A stretch of DNA of 64,000 nucleotides, taken from assembly GCF_008122265.1 (NCBI RefSeq), contig NZ_CP043042.1, forward strand, positions 4,464,001 to 4,528,000, in the 5' to 3' direction. This stretch comes from Marinobacter fonticola. GTDB lineage: Bacteria > Pseudomonadota > Gammaproteobacteria > Pseudomonadales > Oleiphilaceae. The translations under genes and the position numbers were made by a program. Positions 1 through 8,073 of this stretch are shown in pieces. The notes beneath the pieces are model-generated. The model saw only the letters and a list, made by a program, of their open reading frames with translations, was not told the origin of the DNA and did not search any database. Each line of letters opens with the position of its first letter. Positions within the stretch are counted from its first letter, which is position 1.

Positions 1-34
1 CATCGTCCGGGAAGGACAGTTTGACTCGGGCCAT
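1..34 (-). CDS. Start of a gene cut by the window edge (possibly acyl-CoA thioesterase)
   Basis: Reading the minus strand from position 34, an ATG opens a frame that runs off the left edge and gives MARVKLSFPDD. This short start resembles, from memory, N-termini of thioesterase-family proteins in related marine gammaproteobacteria, but eleven residues cannot prove a family. No strong Shine-Dalgarno is visible. It would be divergent from the NUDIX/MBL gene, separated by about 210 bases that contain short tandem repeats. Confidence 0.3.
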   Translation of the reverse strand, partial: MARVKLSFPDD

Positions 35-71
35 AATACGTCGCTCTGTGGTCTCTCATCGTCGCTATCTG

Positions 72-111
72 TAGTTACTAATCGCCACTAGTCGTTACTA
101 GCCGTCACTAC
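72..111. repeat. Degenerate 10-bp tandem repeat, four units
   Basis: Four consecutive 10-base units share the core GYYACTAGYC or close variants, followed by looser copies up to about position 128. They lie between two divergent genes. A similar TAGTCACTAAA motif is repeated three times in the atpG-atpD spacer. No function is assigned. Confidence 0.5.
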
Positions 112-243
112 ATGCTGTAGTCATTAGTCCTGCCTACGTGGAGGCGCAAGTGTACCCGGATCGGCATACAAACGCAGTCGCAATGGGACCCGTGAGGCGT
201 TATCTTAGGGAGCTAAGGAAACCCGCGACGGATAACAATAGCC

Positions 244-1887
244 ATGCAACCACGTCCAGCGTCCACACTCGCACTGCTGCGTGAATCCACCTCCGGCTTC
301 GAGGTGCTGATGCTCCAGCGCAGCCACCAAGCCGTTTTTATGCCCGGATTCTATGTCTTCCCCGGCGGCGCCGTGGACGAGGGCGATCAACACGACGACC
401 TGTTGCCCCACTTGGAAGGTCACGACGACGCCTCGGCCAGCAAGTTGCTGAACCTGAAGACCGGTGGCCTGGGTTACCTTACTGCCGCCATCCGCGAATG
501 CTTCGAGGAAGCCGGCCTGCTGCTCGCCCAGGATCGCGACGGCAAACCGGTGGGCACCGAACATCCCGCCTTTAACGACGCCCGCGAACGCCTGGCCCGG
601 GGCGAGCTCGATCTACCGGCCCTGTGCCAGAACCATAACCTGCGCCTGCCCCTGGACCGTCTGGCTTACATCGACCACTGGATTACGCCACCGGGTCCGC
701 CGCGGCGCTTCGACACCCGTTTCTTCGTGGCGGAAGCCCCGGCGGGACAAATCGCCCGCCACGACGGCGAGGAAACCATCGATCATTGCTGGCTTAACCC
801 ACAAGCAGCGCTCGAAGAACACCGTGCGGGCCAACGACTTTTCGGTGCGCCGACGTTATCTGTCATACGCCGCCTGGCCCGCTATAAAACCTTGGACGAG
901 GCATTGGGCAGCGCGATTCGCGCCAAACCCATGAGCTTTCCCACCGAACCTTGGCCAGCCCGGCGCAACGATGAAATCGTCCAGCTCAGCCCGGGGCAGC
1001 CCGCCTACCAAGAGGCGCGCAAGCTCGACCCCAAAGGCCAAGGCACGGTAAACGCGGATATCGAACCCGGTGCGTGGGTTCGGTTAGCGGAAAACATCTG
1101 GCGCCTGACGGTGCCCAACCCCAGCGTGATGACCGGACCGGGCACCAACACCTACGTGATCGAAGATCCGGCCGGGCACCTGGTCATCGATCCCGGCCCC
1201 AGACATGAAGAGCACCTGCAACGTATCCTTGAGAAGACCGGGGGCAAGGTTCGCGCGATCCTGGCCACCCATACCCACAGCGACCACAGCCCCGGCGCCG
1301 GACCGCTGAAGGCGGCTACCGGCGCCGAAACCATCGGCCTAGCGCCACCCGGTGACGGTTTGCAGGATATGACCTTTGCGCCCGATTACACGCCTGAGGA
1401 TGGCGAGTGGATCGAACTGCAAGGGTCTCGGCTCAAAATGATTCACACGCCGGGCCATGCCTCCAACCACCTGTGCTTCCTCCACGAGGGCGAGCGCGTG
1501 CTGTTTTCCGGCGATCACATCATGCAAGGTTCTACGGTGGTGATTAATCCGCCGGACGGCGACATGAAGGCTTACCTGAATTCCCTCAACCGCTTGCTGG
1601 AAGAGGATATCGACTGGATCGCCCCGGGCCACGGCTTCCTCATGGGCTACCCCCAGATGACGGTGGACTACCTGGTCACCCACCGCCTATCCCGGGAGCA
1701 CAAAGTCATTGCCGCCCTGCGCAAGTTAGGCCCGGCGCCGCTGGAAACGCTGGTGCCGGAAGCCTATGCCGATGCTGCGCCAGCACTGCACCGCATCGCC
1801 GCTCGGTCGCTCCTGGCACACCTGCTAAAGCTGGAACAGGAAGGCCGTGCCCAGCTGCAGGACGGCCATTGGGTGTGGAGCGCTTAG
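244..1887 (+). CDS. NUDIX hydrolase fused to a metallo-beta-lactamase-fold hydrolase
   Basis: The 547-residue product has two enzymes in one chain. Residues 1-200 are a NUDIX domain: FPGGAVDEGD at 39-48 and RECFEEAG at 84-91 are the two halves of the NUDIX box, split by an insertion of roughly 35 residues, a layout I associate with NUDT19/RP2p-type CoA diphosphatases. Residues 280-470 are a metallo-beta-lactamase fold with HTHSDH at 343-348, a downstream HTPGH, SGDH and APGHG, i.e. the dinuclear metal ligands, closest in style to LACTB2-like hydrolases. The last 70 residues look like the winged-helix tail of that family. Both sets of catalytic motifs appear intact. CoA or acyl-CoA derivatives are a plausible substrate, but that is inference. 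The stop codon abuts a palindromic repeat element. Confidence 0.85.
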   Translation: MQPRPASTLALLRESTSGFEVLMLQRSHQAVFMPGFYVFPGGAVDEGDQHDDLLPHLEGHDDASASKLLNLKTGGLGYLTAAIRECFEEAGLLLAQDRDGKPVGTEHPAFNDARERLARGELDLPALCQNHNLRLPLDRLAYIDHWITPPGPPRRFDTRFFVAEAPAGQIARHDGEETIDHCWLNPQAALEEHRAGQRLFGAPTLSVIRRLARYKTLDEALGSAIRAKPMSFPTEPWPARRNDEIVQLSPGQPAYQEARKLDPKGQGTVNADIEPGAWVRLAENIWRLTVPNPSVMTGPGTNTYVIEDPAGHLVIDPGPRHEEHLQRILEKTGGKVRAILATHTHSDHSPGAGPLKAATGAETIGLAPPGDGLQDMTFAPDYTPEDGEWIELQGSRLKMIHTPGHASNHLCFLHEGERVLFSGDHIMQGSTVVINPPDGDMKAYLNSLNRLLEEDIDWIAPGHGFLMGYPQMTVDYLVTHRLSREHKVIAALRKLGPAPLETLVPEAYADAAPALHRIAARSLLAHLLKLEQEGRAQLQDGHWVWSA

Positions 1888-2153
1888 GGAACCTCTGATT
1901 AAGTCTATTGGCGATTCTGGCTTTCCCTGAAAACCGGAATCAAGGCGAGGCTTCACAGGAAGGCTGGTTGCCTTTCAAGAAGGCTCGACGCGGAGTCCGG
2001 TTTTCAGGGAAAGCCCCTGCGGGCAAGCGTTGAGAAGCTCATTGGCCGCGTTGCAGCTCTTAGCAAGGGCTCAGGCCATTACCGGCGAACCGCGCCTTGC
2101 CACTGAGCTTCTCAACGCTTGCAGAATCGCCAATAGACTTAATCAGCGGTTCC
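1888..2153. mobile_element. MITE-like palindromic element, 266 bp
   Basis: Terminal inverted repeats of 32 bases (1888-1919 and 2122-2153) differ at one position; each starts GGAACC and includes CTGATTAAGTCTATTGGCG. Inside are two further perfect inverted repeats, 17 bases at 1921-1937/1997-2013 and 18 bases at 2023-2040/2105-2122, so a single strand could fold into a three-way junction. There is no coding capacity. It fills the gap between two convergent stop codons exactly (one base after the first stop, four bases before the second), so it could also terminate transcription both ways. A shorter relative lies at 63786-63878. No clear target-site duplication is visible. Confidence 0.7.
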
Positions 2154-2157
2154 TTTC

Positions 2158-2706
2158 CTAGTCTAAGCTATCCCCTGCAATCCGCTTGAGCACGGTTGCG
2201 TGCAAATCCGCATCGGCCTCGCTGAACAGCACGAAGCGAATATGCCGCACCGTGCCTAACTTGGGGGCCGCCGCCAAGAGCGTGGCGAAAGCTACCTCGG
2301 CCGCGTCCTCCATCGGATAGCCGAAAGCCCCCGCCGACAAGGCCGGGAAGCCTATGCTGGCCAATCCCTGCTCTTCAGCCAGTTCCACCGCGTTCCGGTA
2401 GCAACTGGCCAGGAGCTGATGGGCTGGCTCGTCTTTACCGAAAATCGGACCCAGGCAATGAATAACACGGGCGTTGGGCAACCCGTAACCGTCGGTGATC
2501 ACCGCATCGCCGGGATGGATCGGCGCCAGTGGCCGACAGGCGTCGTCCAGCTCCGCTCCAGCGGCGCGATGAATGGCGCCGGCCACCCCACCGCCAGGAC
2601 GTAATTCCGCGTTGGCCGCATTGACGACCACATCCAGATCCGATTGCTGGGTAATGTCCCCCTGGATACAGCGGATCCCGACATCATTTCGAGTGATTTC
2701 AAACAT
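2158..2706 (-). CDS. Macrodomain protein, probable O-acetyl-ADP-ribose deacetylase
   Basis: The 182-residue product is a stand-alone macrodomain of the YmdB/MacroD type. GDIT at 16-19 and VNAAN followed by GGGVAGAIH (28-46) form the ADP-ribose pocket; Asn and the glycine loop typical of hydrolytic macrodomains are present, and GFPALSAGAFGYP near 119-131 is the second phosphate loop. Known members hydrolyse O-acetyl-ADP-ribose or remove mono-ADP-ribose from proteins. It is convergent with the NUDIX/MBL gene across the palindromic element, and both proteins are of the nucleotide-metabolite repair sort, though a functional link is only suggested. Confidence 0.88.
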   Translation of the reverse strand: MFEITRNDVGIRCIQGDITQQSDLDVVVNAANAELRPGGGVAGAIHRAAGAELDDACRPLAPIHPGDAVITDGYGLPNARVIHCLGPIFGKDEPAHQLLASCYRNAVELAEEQGLASIGFPALSAGAFGYPMEDAAEVAFATLLAAAPKLGTVRHIRFVLFSEADADLHATVLKRIAGDSLD

Positions 2707-2987
2707 ATCCGCCTCTTGATTCGCTTCTTCGCAAAAATTTAATGACTATCTCGTAAACTCACAAACCATTACAACTTGCTGAAAATTAAGACTATTAACT
2801 TAAAAAATATACACCGCTAGCGGCGACCTGTCAGCGAAAGTTGCACGCTTTTCATACAGAAAACTAACCTAGCTGCTATTTTTAATCGTATAAGTCCTAT
2901 GATTGAAGCCCTGAAACAAGGGCGCCCTGACGAATGTTATGACCTGGAAAGTGAAAAGCAACAACCGCACACACAAGGAGAAGGTGC
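2707..2987. other. AT-rich divergent intergenic region
   Basis: This 281-base gap separates the divergently transcribed macrodomain gene and the DUF4398 lipoprotein gene. It is visibly richer in A and T than its neighbours and must carry promoters for both. A TTGCAC box at 2841-2846 could be a -35 element, but no convincing -10 partner was found. The only clear signal is the Shine-Dalgarno AAGGAGAAGG just before position 2988. Confidence 0.4.
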
Positions 2988-3368
2988 ATGATCAGGCATA
3001 AGAACACAGGCCGAACTGCTCTCGTACTCGGACTGTCCACCTTGATGGCGGCGTGTGCCAGCAAAGGCACCCCGCCGTCCCAAGATTTGAATGCCGCTGA
3101 AGAATTCGTCCGCCAGGCTGAAGCCGCGGATGCACGCGACTTCGAGCCGGTGCTTCTCAATCGCGCGCAAAATAAGGTCGCCGACGCCCGACAGCTGATC
3201 GATGGCCAGAAGTATATGGAGGCTGAGCGCGTGCTCGAAGAGGCGCAAGTGGACGCCCAACTGGCTGGAGCGCGCTCCGAATCGGCGAAAGCTGAAAATG
3301 CGGTTGAGGAAATCAACCGGAACATCGAACAGCTGCGTCGGCAAATTAACGAATCTCAGCAACAGTGA
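2988..3368 (+). CDS. DUF4398 lipoprotein
   Basis: The 126-residue product begins with a lipoprotein signal ending in LMAAC, so it should be lipidated at Cys and sorted to an envelope membrane. The mature part is almost entirely charged helix with heptad character (residues 30-126), the DUF4398 pattern. A strong Shine-Dalgarno sits six to ten bases before the ATG. The next gene, 20 bases downstream, has the same DUF4398-type helix fused to an OmpA domain, so the two are likely an operon of interacting envelope proteins. The biochemical role is unknown. Confidence 0.85.
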   Translation: MIRHKNTGRTALVLGLSTLMAACASKGTPPSQDLNAAEEFVRQAEAADARDFEPVLLNRAQNKVADARQLIDGQKYMEAERVLEEAQVDAQLAGARSESAKAENAVEEINRNIEQLRRQINESQQQ

Positions 3369-3388
3369 GACTAGACCAGGAGGTTACA

Positions 3389-4195
3389 ATGACTAAACGG
3401 ATATTGATGTCAGGTACCGCACTCGGTCTGTCTGCTTTGTTGACCGCGTGTGCCAGTGCGCCACCCAACCCCAAAGTCGAGGATGCCCGCGCTGCCTATG
3501 AGGCGATCGAGGACGATCCCTACGTTGCCCGTGCCGGCTCCGGCCATCTGCGCGATGCCGAGCAAGCGCTTCAGCATGCCGAAAGCCTGATGGAGGAAGA
3601 CGTCGACAGCGTCGAAGTGGATCACGCCGCCTATCTGGCAAACCGCCATGCGGAAATCGCCAGTGAGCAGGGTAAGCGCGCTCGATTGCAGGACGAGATC
3701 GCCAATGCCGAGAATCGGCGTAAGCAACTCACACTCCAGGAGCAGACCATGAGGGCGCAACAGGCCCAGTCCGAAGCGGAACGTCTGCGTCAGGAAATGG
3801 AAGCACTGCAGGCCAAGCAGACCGAGCGAGGTATGGTCCTGACGCTGGGCGATGTGCTTTTCGACTTGAACAAGTCGGAGCTCAAGTCCTCTGGTGAGCG
3901 CACTGTCGAACGTTTGGCTGAGTTCATGCGGGAGTATCCGGAACGCCGGGTTCGCGTTGAAGGCTACACGGACAGCACCGGTGCCGCCGATTACAACCAG
4001 CAGTTGTCGGAACGTCGCGCGGAAGCGGTCCGCAATGCTCTGATGCTGGCAGGTATCGAATCGTCACGGGTCGAGTTGCAAGGCTTCGGCGAGCAGTATC
4101 CGGTTGCCAGCAATGACGACGCCAGCGGCCGTCAGCAGAATCGTCGCGTGGAAATTGTTATTTCCGATCAGGAAGGCAACATTCAAACGCGCTGA
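3389..4195 (+). CDS. OmpA-family lipoprotein with DUF4398 helical region
   Basis: I start at the ATG at 3389 because AGGAGG lies five bases upstream; an in-frame GTG at 3365 would overlap the previous stop. The 268-residue product has a lipoprotein signal with lipobox LLTAC, a long charged helical region (about residues 30-145, DUF4398-like), then an OmpA C-terminal domain. The peptidoglycan-binding signature appears as VEGYTDSTGAADYNQQLSERR and GFGEQYPVASN, with NRRVEIVIS at the end. It should link the outer membrane to peptidoglycan. It probably partners with the smaller lipoprotein just upstream. A strong terminator follows. Confidence 0.9.
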   Translation: MTKRILMSGTALGLSALLTACASAPPNPKVEDARAAYEAIEDDPYVARAGSGHLRDAEQALQHAESLMEEDVDSVEVDHAAYLANRHAEIASEQGKRARLQDEIANAENRRKQLTLQEQTMRAQQAQSEAERLRQEMEALQAKQTERGMVLTLGDVLFDLNKSELKSSGERTVERLAEFMREYPERRVRVEGYTDSTGAADYNQQLSERRAEAVRNALMLAGIESSRVELQGFGEQYPVASNDDASGRQQNRRVEIVISDQEGNIQTR

Positions 4196-4242
4196 TCCAA
4201 CCTTCAATCAGCCTTTAAATGGCGATTTGAAGCACCCAGAAG

Positions 4243-4270
4243 AGGCCGGTCGACAATGACCGGCCTTTTT
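4243..4270 (+). terminator. Rho-independent terminator after the OmpA lipoprotein gene
   Basis: A perfect 9-bp stem AGGCCGGTC/GACCGGCCT with a six-base loop is followed by five T residues. It ends the DUF4398/OmpA lipoprotein operon. It overlaps an ATG at 4256 that would otherwise extend the next gene, which argues for the later start of that gene. Confidence 0.9.
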
Positions 4271-4300
4271 CATATACAGCCCATACCACGATGGCCCCCT

Positions 4301-4684
4301 ATGGTCTGGCGTCTCGCGGCCGACATCGTGTTGGTCCTGCACCTACTGTTTATCCTGTTTGCCGTCTTTGGCGGGTTGGCTGCGTTCTGGCGGCGCGGGG
4401 TAATCTGGTTCCACCTGCCGGCCATGGCCTGGGCGGCGCTCGTCATGCTCAACGGCTGGTTCTGTCCGCTCACGCCGCTGGAGGTCCATCTGCGCCAGAT
4501 CGCGGGCGACGCCGGTTATCAGGGTAGCTTTATCGCCCACTACCTACTGCCGCTCATCTATCCACCGGGGCTGACTCGTGGCGTGCAGGTGCTTTTAGGT
4601 ACCGCTGTGGCTACATTTAACCTGGTAGTTTATGGCGCCCTGCTCTACCGCGCCTGGCGACGGCGGCACCCAACATTATATTAA
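4301..4684 (+). CDS. DUF2784 family membrane protein
   Basis: From the ATG at 4301 the product is 127 residues; an upstream in-frame ATG at 4256 lies in a terminator loop and is unlikely. Hydrophobic stretches near residues 5-25, 35-52, 80-95 and 100-118 indicate three to four membrane helices. The pattern LHLLFILF, then WF.PAMAW and the NGWFCPLTPLE segment is typical of DUF2784. The function of the family is not established. It overlaps nothing and is followed after 70 bases by the aspartoacylase-like gene on the same strand. Confidence 0.8.
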   Translation: MVWRLAADIVLVLHLLFILFAVFGGLAAFWRRGVIWFHLPAMAWAALVMLNGWFCPLTPLEVHLRQIAGDAGYQGSFIAHYLLPLIYPPGLTRGVQVLLGTAVATFNLVVYGALLYRAWRRRHPTLY

Positions 4685-4754
4685 TGTTCTCGTCCACAGG
4701 GGGCAGGCAAAATGGTTCGGTCTACCCACACTCATCCGACAGAACGGCTTTACT

Positions 4755-6236
4755 ATGCATGATCGCAGTTCATCGCTTCGCCCTGCCCGATTGGCGCCCC
4801 TGCTTGCGCTGGCTTTAATTGCTTTACCGGCCTATGCCCAAGAGCCTGACGGTGCGCAACCGCATCCGGTGGAGCTATCCGAGGACGAGAGCGTGGAGGA
4901 TATCGAAGCCAGTCAGGAGCGACCCGGGAACGAACCCGGGCCGGAGCCGCACGCCGAGGCATCGGGAAGCACCGGGGAAAAGCCACCCAACGAACAGGCT
5001 ACCCGCGTTGCGCCCAACGTCGATCTGAAAGAGGTCACGCCGCCGACGGAGCCTGCTCCCGATACATCCGACGTTGAAAGCGCCCCGACTTCGGACGACG
5101 CAGCGGCCCCTGCCACAACCACGCCCGACACGGCCGAGGCGATGCCTGGGGAACCGCAGACGCCGGCTGTTTCGCCCCAACCGGACCCGGGCCAAGCCTC
5201 AAGTGCACCCGCAACAGCGACTGACGACGAACAGGCCGCGGACTTAGCGGCGGCGCCCCCGGCTGAGCCCCTCGTGATCCTCGGCGCCGAAGTGCGCCCG
5301 GGCACCAGCACACGGCTATCCTGGACCCCGGACACGTCCATGGCGGGACTGAATCAACCCACACCGGTGCTGATTATCAACGGCGCCGAACCCGGCCCCA
5401 ACCTGTGCCTGACCGGGGCCGTTCATGGCGACGAGCTCAACGGTATCGAAATCATTCGCCGCGTGATGTACGACATCCAGGCCGAAGAGTTGAGCGGCCG
5501 TATCATCGGCGTCCCCATCGTCAATGTGCAGGGCTTCCAGCGCGGCTCACGCTACCTGCCGGACCGGCGCGATCTGAATCGCAACTTTCCCGGCGATCCT
5601 GCCGGCAGCCTGGCCTCCCGCATTGCCTACTCCCTGTTCAACGACGTGATCAAGCATTGTGACATGCTGGTGGATATCCATACCGGCTCCCTCAAGCGCA
5701 GCAACCTGCCCCAGCTACGCGCCGATATGCACCACGCGCAGGTCGCTCGCTTCACCGAGGGTTTCGACAAGATGGCGGTGGTTCACAGTGAGGGCTCGCC
5801 GGGAATGCTGCGCACGGCGGCGACGGATCACGGGATCGTCGCGGTCACTTTGGAAGCGGGGGAATCGCTACGCATCCAGGAGAATCAAATTGAAGCCGGC
5901 GTCAACAGCGTCAACAGTCTGCTGGAGAAGCAGGGCATGCTGTCGCGCCTGTTCGTCTGGGGCCAGCCGGAGCCGGTCTATTACAACTCCAGCTGGATTC
6001 GCGCCAATCACGGCGGCATCCTGGTGAGCGACGTCGAGTTGGGGGAGGAAGTCGTGACCGGCGAAGTGCTTGGCATCGTCACCGATCCCATTACCAATGC
6101 CCAGCATCCCATCCGGGCGGAGCAGGACGGCCGGGTGATCGGCATGGCCGTCGATCAGGTGGTCATGGCCGGTTTTGCGGCCTATCACCTTGGTACCGAA
6201 GCGCGCGGGCCGGAGCGCGCGCGCGAAGAGGATTGA
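4755..6236 (+). CDS. Secreted aspartoacylase/succinylglutamate desuccinylase-family zinc enzyme
   Basis: The ATG at 4755 opens a 493-residue product with a clear signal peptide (hydrophobic LLALALIALPAYA, cleavage near AYA-Q). Residues about 25-170 are a low-complexity, acidic and Pro/Ala/Thr-rich linker that looks disordered. The catalytic domain follows: GAVHGDELNGIE supplies the His and Glu zinc ligands of the family and LVDIHTG the second His; RDLNRNFPG contains the substrate Arg/Asn residues. The C-terminal part (SSWIRANHGGILVSDVELG) is the usual beta-rich tail. The family removes acyl groups from amino acids; the exported location and long linker suggest action on an envelope or external amide. 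An earlier ATG at 4632 would lie inside the previous gene and spoil the signal peptide. Confidence 0.85.
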   Translation: MHDRSSSLRPARLAPLLALALIALPAYAQEPDGAQPHPVELSEDESVEDIEASQERPGNEPGPEPHAEASGSTGEKPPNEQATRVAPNVDLKEVTPPTEPAPDTSDVESAPTSDDAAAPATTTPDTAEAMPGEPQTPAVSPQPDPGQASSAPATATDDEQAADLAAAPPAEPLVILGAEVRPGTSTRLSWTPDTSMAGLNQPTPVLIINGAEPGPNLCLTGAVHGDELNGIEIIRRVMYDIQAEELSGRIIGVPIVNVQGFQRGSRYLPDRRDLNRNFPGDPAGSLASRIAYSLFNDVIKHCDMLVDIHTGSLKRSNLPQLRADMHHAQVARFTEGFDKMAVVHSEGSPGMLRTAATDHGIVAVTLEAGESLRIQENQIEAGVNSVNSLLEKQGMLSRLFVWGQPEPVYYNSSWIRANHGGILVSDVELGEEVVTGEVLGIVTDPITNAQHPIRAEQDGRVIGMAVDQVVMAGFAAYHLGTEARGPERAREED

Positions 6237-6340
6237 GGGCTGGCCGCAGATGGGGTGCGCACAGGAACGTCTTTACAGCGCGTTCTGGGTGGCCACGACG
6301 CTGACCGGCGCAGGCCTCCCGAAGCCCGGATAGCGGCGCT

Positions 6341-6673
6341 TCAATGCGGCGCCGCCTGGGAAAACACATTGAGAATCAGCACCCCGATGACAATAAACAG
6401 AATGCCGATGATCGCGGCAAGATCCAGGGTCTGGCTGAAGAACAGCCAGCCAATCAGCGTAATCAGCGCCACACCCGTGCCAGCCCAAATGGCATAGGCA
6501 ATCCCCACCGGGATGGTGCGCAGGGTGAGCGCAAGGAAATAGAACGCCAGCGCGTAGCCGGCCACCACCAGCACCGACGGCCACAATTTCGAGAACCCCT
6601 CCGATGCCTTGAGCGCGGAGGTCGCCACCACTTCAAAGCAAATCGCCGCCGCCAAAAACAGCCAGTTCTGCAT
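6341..6673 (-). CDS. Small multidrug resistance (SMR) exporter, EmrE-like
   Basis: The 110-residue protein has four hydrophobic helices and the hallmark membrane-embedded Glu14 (FEVVATSALKASEGF), as in EmrE/QacE, with GIAYAIWAGTGV in helix 3. SMR proteins work as antiparallel dimers that exchange protons for quaternary or aromatic cations, or for guanidinium in the Gdx branch. The sequence looks closer to the EmrE/Qac branch than Gdx, which is a judgement by eye. The 280-base upstream region holds GC-rich dyads, but I could not recognise a guanidine riboswitch. It is convergent with the aspartoacylase-like gene. Confidence 0.9.
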   Translation of the reverse strand: MQNWLFLAAAICFEVVATSALKASEGFSKLWPSVLVVAGYALAFYFLALTLRTIPVGIAYAIWAGTGVALITLIGWLFFSQTLDLAAIIGILFIVIGVLILNVFSQAAPH

Positions 6674-6953
6674 GGTCTATCCTCCATTCACCGCTGGACG
6701 AGCCGGCATCCGGCAGCCGACTTCAATCGGGGGGAGGATACCCACTTCACACCGTCCCGGCCATCCGGGTATGCCACCCGATGTTTTCGGCGCGGTACGT
6801 AGTGCGCCTGGCTGCCTGTGCGGCCCATAGCCCGGGTACTTGATTCCCCATGCTTTCCCCGGCAGTCTGTCGTTTCTGCCAATAAGCTTCGACAACGAGC
6901 CTGAACATCCCGAATCAGGACCCGTCCCCCCAAACAGATCGATGGACTTCGCC

Positions 6954-7493
6954 ATGTATCGTTCCGCATTTTTACTGGTACTGCTGACGCTGTTCGCATC
7001 AACAGCCGCTGGCGCGCGCAACCCGTGCTCGCCGGACGCTAGTGCCTGGGTACCCAGCCGCTATTACGATGCGGGCGCCATCGTGTTCCACGGCGGTGAC
7101 TGGTATGTCGCGAGAGAATGGCAGGAAGGCCGGCGGCCGGGGCGTGGCGAGTTCGCCTGGCAGGCGCTCGACGCGCCGCCCGACTGTGCCCGTGCAGACG
7201 TGACTCAAGCTAACAGCGAGCCCGAAGCCGATGAGCCTGGCCGTGGGGACGAATCGGTACCCGTGTTCCCGGCCGACGATGTCACCGAGGACATAAACAC
7301 GATCCAGTCCTCGGAAACCAAGTGCAAGCCAGCACCAACATGGACCTTTTCCGATTCCTACACCGTCGGTCGCTGGGTCACGTACGAAGGCCAGGTCTAT
7401 CGGGCAATCCGGCCGTCCACCGGCGACATGCCCGGTGTTGTCGAGCCGCCGCACTGGGTTCCGGTGGAGGCTAATTGCCCAGCACAACCCTAG
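6954..7493 (+). CDS. Secreted protein with two carbohydrate-binding-like modules
   Basis: The 179-residue product from the ATG at 6954 has a signal peptide ending near AGA-RNPC. Two copies of a short aromatic module follow: one with SAWVPSRYYDAGAIVFHGG and FAWQALD (about 28-70), one with WTFSDSYTVGRWVTYEG and PHWVPVEANC at the end. The spacing W...Y..G..V.Y.G..Y.A...W resembles chitin/cellulose-binding modules of the CBM5/12 type. An acidic linker joins them. No catalytic domain is present, so it is probably a surface or secreted binding protein. Another in-frame ATG lies at 6942. Its stop codon sits inside a 16-base palindrome shared with the convergent haemoglobin gene. Confidence 0.7.
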   Translation: MYRSAFLLVLLTLFASTAAGARNPCSPDASAWVPSRYYDAGAIVFHGGDWYVAREWQEGRRPGRGEFAWQALDAPPDCARADVTQANSEPEADEPGRGDESVPVFPADDVTEDINTIQSSETKCKPAPTWTFSDSYTVGRWVTYEGQVYRAIRPSTGDMPGVVEPPHWVPVEANCPAQP

Positions 7494-7503
7494 TGCACTA
7501 GGG
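7488..7503. terminator. 16-bp perfect palindrome spanning two overlapping stop codons
   Basis: CCCTAGTGCACTAGGG is a perfect palindrome; the plus-strand gene stops at 7491-7493 and the minus-strand gene at 7490-7492, so their stop codons overlap by two bases within it. With no loop and no T-run it is not a classical terminator; a role in ending transcription both ways is only a guess. Confidence 0.4.
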
Positions 7504-7933
7504 GCAATCGCTTTGCTTTAACGGGCGGGGCAGCCACATCCTTTACCGCGAGTGCCAGCTCTTCGTCCCGCACCGCCAACCAGCGGGCCAGATTACGCAG
7601 TATGCGTCGCGCCAACTTACGGGCCTTTTCGGTATAGGGACCCTCAAAGTAGCTATCCAGGGTGTGATTGAAGTGGTCGAACCAAAGCTCGAAATGCTCC
7701 CGGCTCAGGGGAAATTTGTCGTGCACCCGTTCGTGGCGGTAGACCATGTTGCGATGGTAGGTGTCCTTGCCCAGCAGCATCTTGCACCAATAGCTCTCGA
7801 TCATGGGCAGATGCTCGGCTAAATGGACACCGGCCACCTCGGTGAAAACCGGCTCCATCACCGGATCGTCCAGTAGACTGGCGTAGAAAAGCTGCACCAT
7901 CCGATGAATTGCGGCAGGGTTGTCGAGATCCAT
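7490..7933 (-). CDS. Group III truncated haemoglobin
   Basis: I choose the ATG at 7933 because GGAGGG lies six bases upstream; a GTG at 7972 is less likely. The 147-residue product has the truncated-globin helical pattern, with LFYASLLDDPVMEPVF at the start, a Tyr-Trp pair in SYWCKMLLG, and the proximal His region YRHERVHDKFPLSREHF followed by WFDHFNHTLDSYF. That second segment is characteristic of group III (trHbP). Members bind haem and react with oxygen or nitric oxide; the physiological role is usually unclear. The C-terminal 20 residues are an uncommonly basic extension. Confidence 0.85.
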   Translation of the reverse strand: MDLDNPAAIHRMVQLFYASLLDDPVMEPVFTEVAGVHLAEHLPMIESYWCKMLLGKDTYHRNMVYRHERVHDKFPLSREHFELWFDHFNHTLDSYFEGPYTEKARKLARRILRNLARWLAVRDEELALAVKDVAAPPVKAKRLPLVH

Positions 7934-8073
7934 ATTGCCCTCCGGTCTGCTGAGCACATAACGGGTGGACACGACCGAACACCGGCCGTCACCGACGTCG
8001 GCCTCTTATCATAGCGCAAATTTCAACCCGGTCAGCCCGCCGTTCGGTGTTCCGTCGCTTCCGCTACGACGGC

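Noticed and set aside
6674..6838. Possible guanidine riboswitch upstream of the EmrE-like gene
   Set aside because: The minus-strand leader has GC-rich dyads and one GGGACGG, but not the conserved blocks of guanidine-I, -II or -III motifs, and the exporter looks EmrE-type rather than Gdx.
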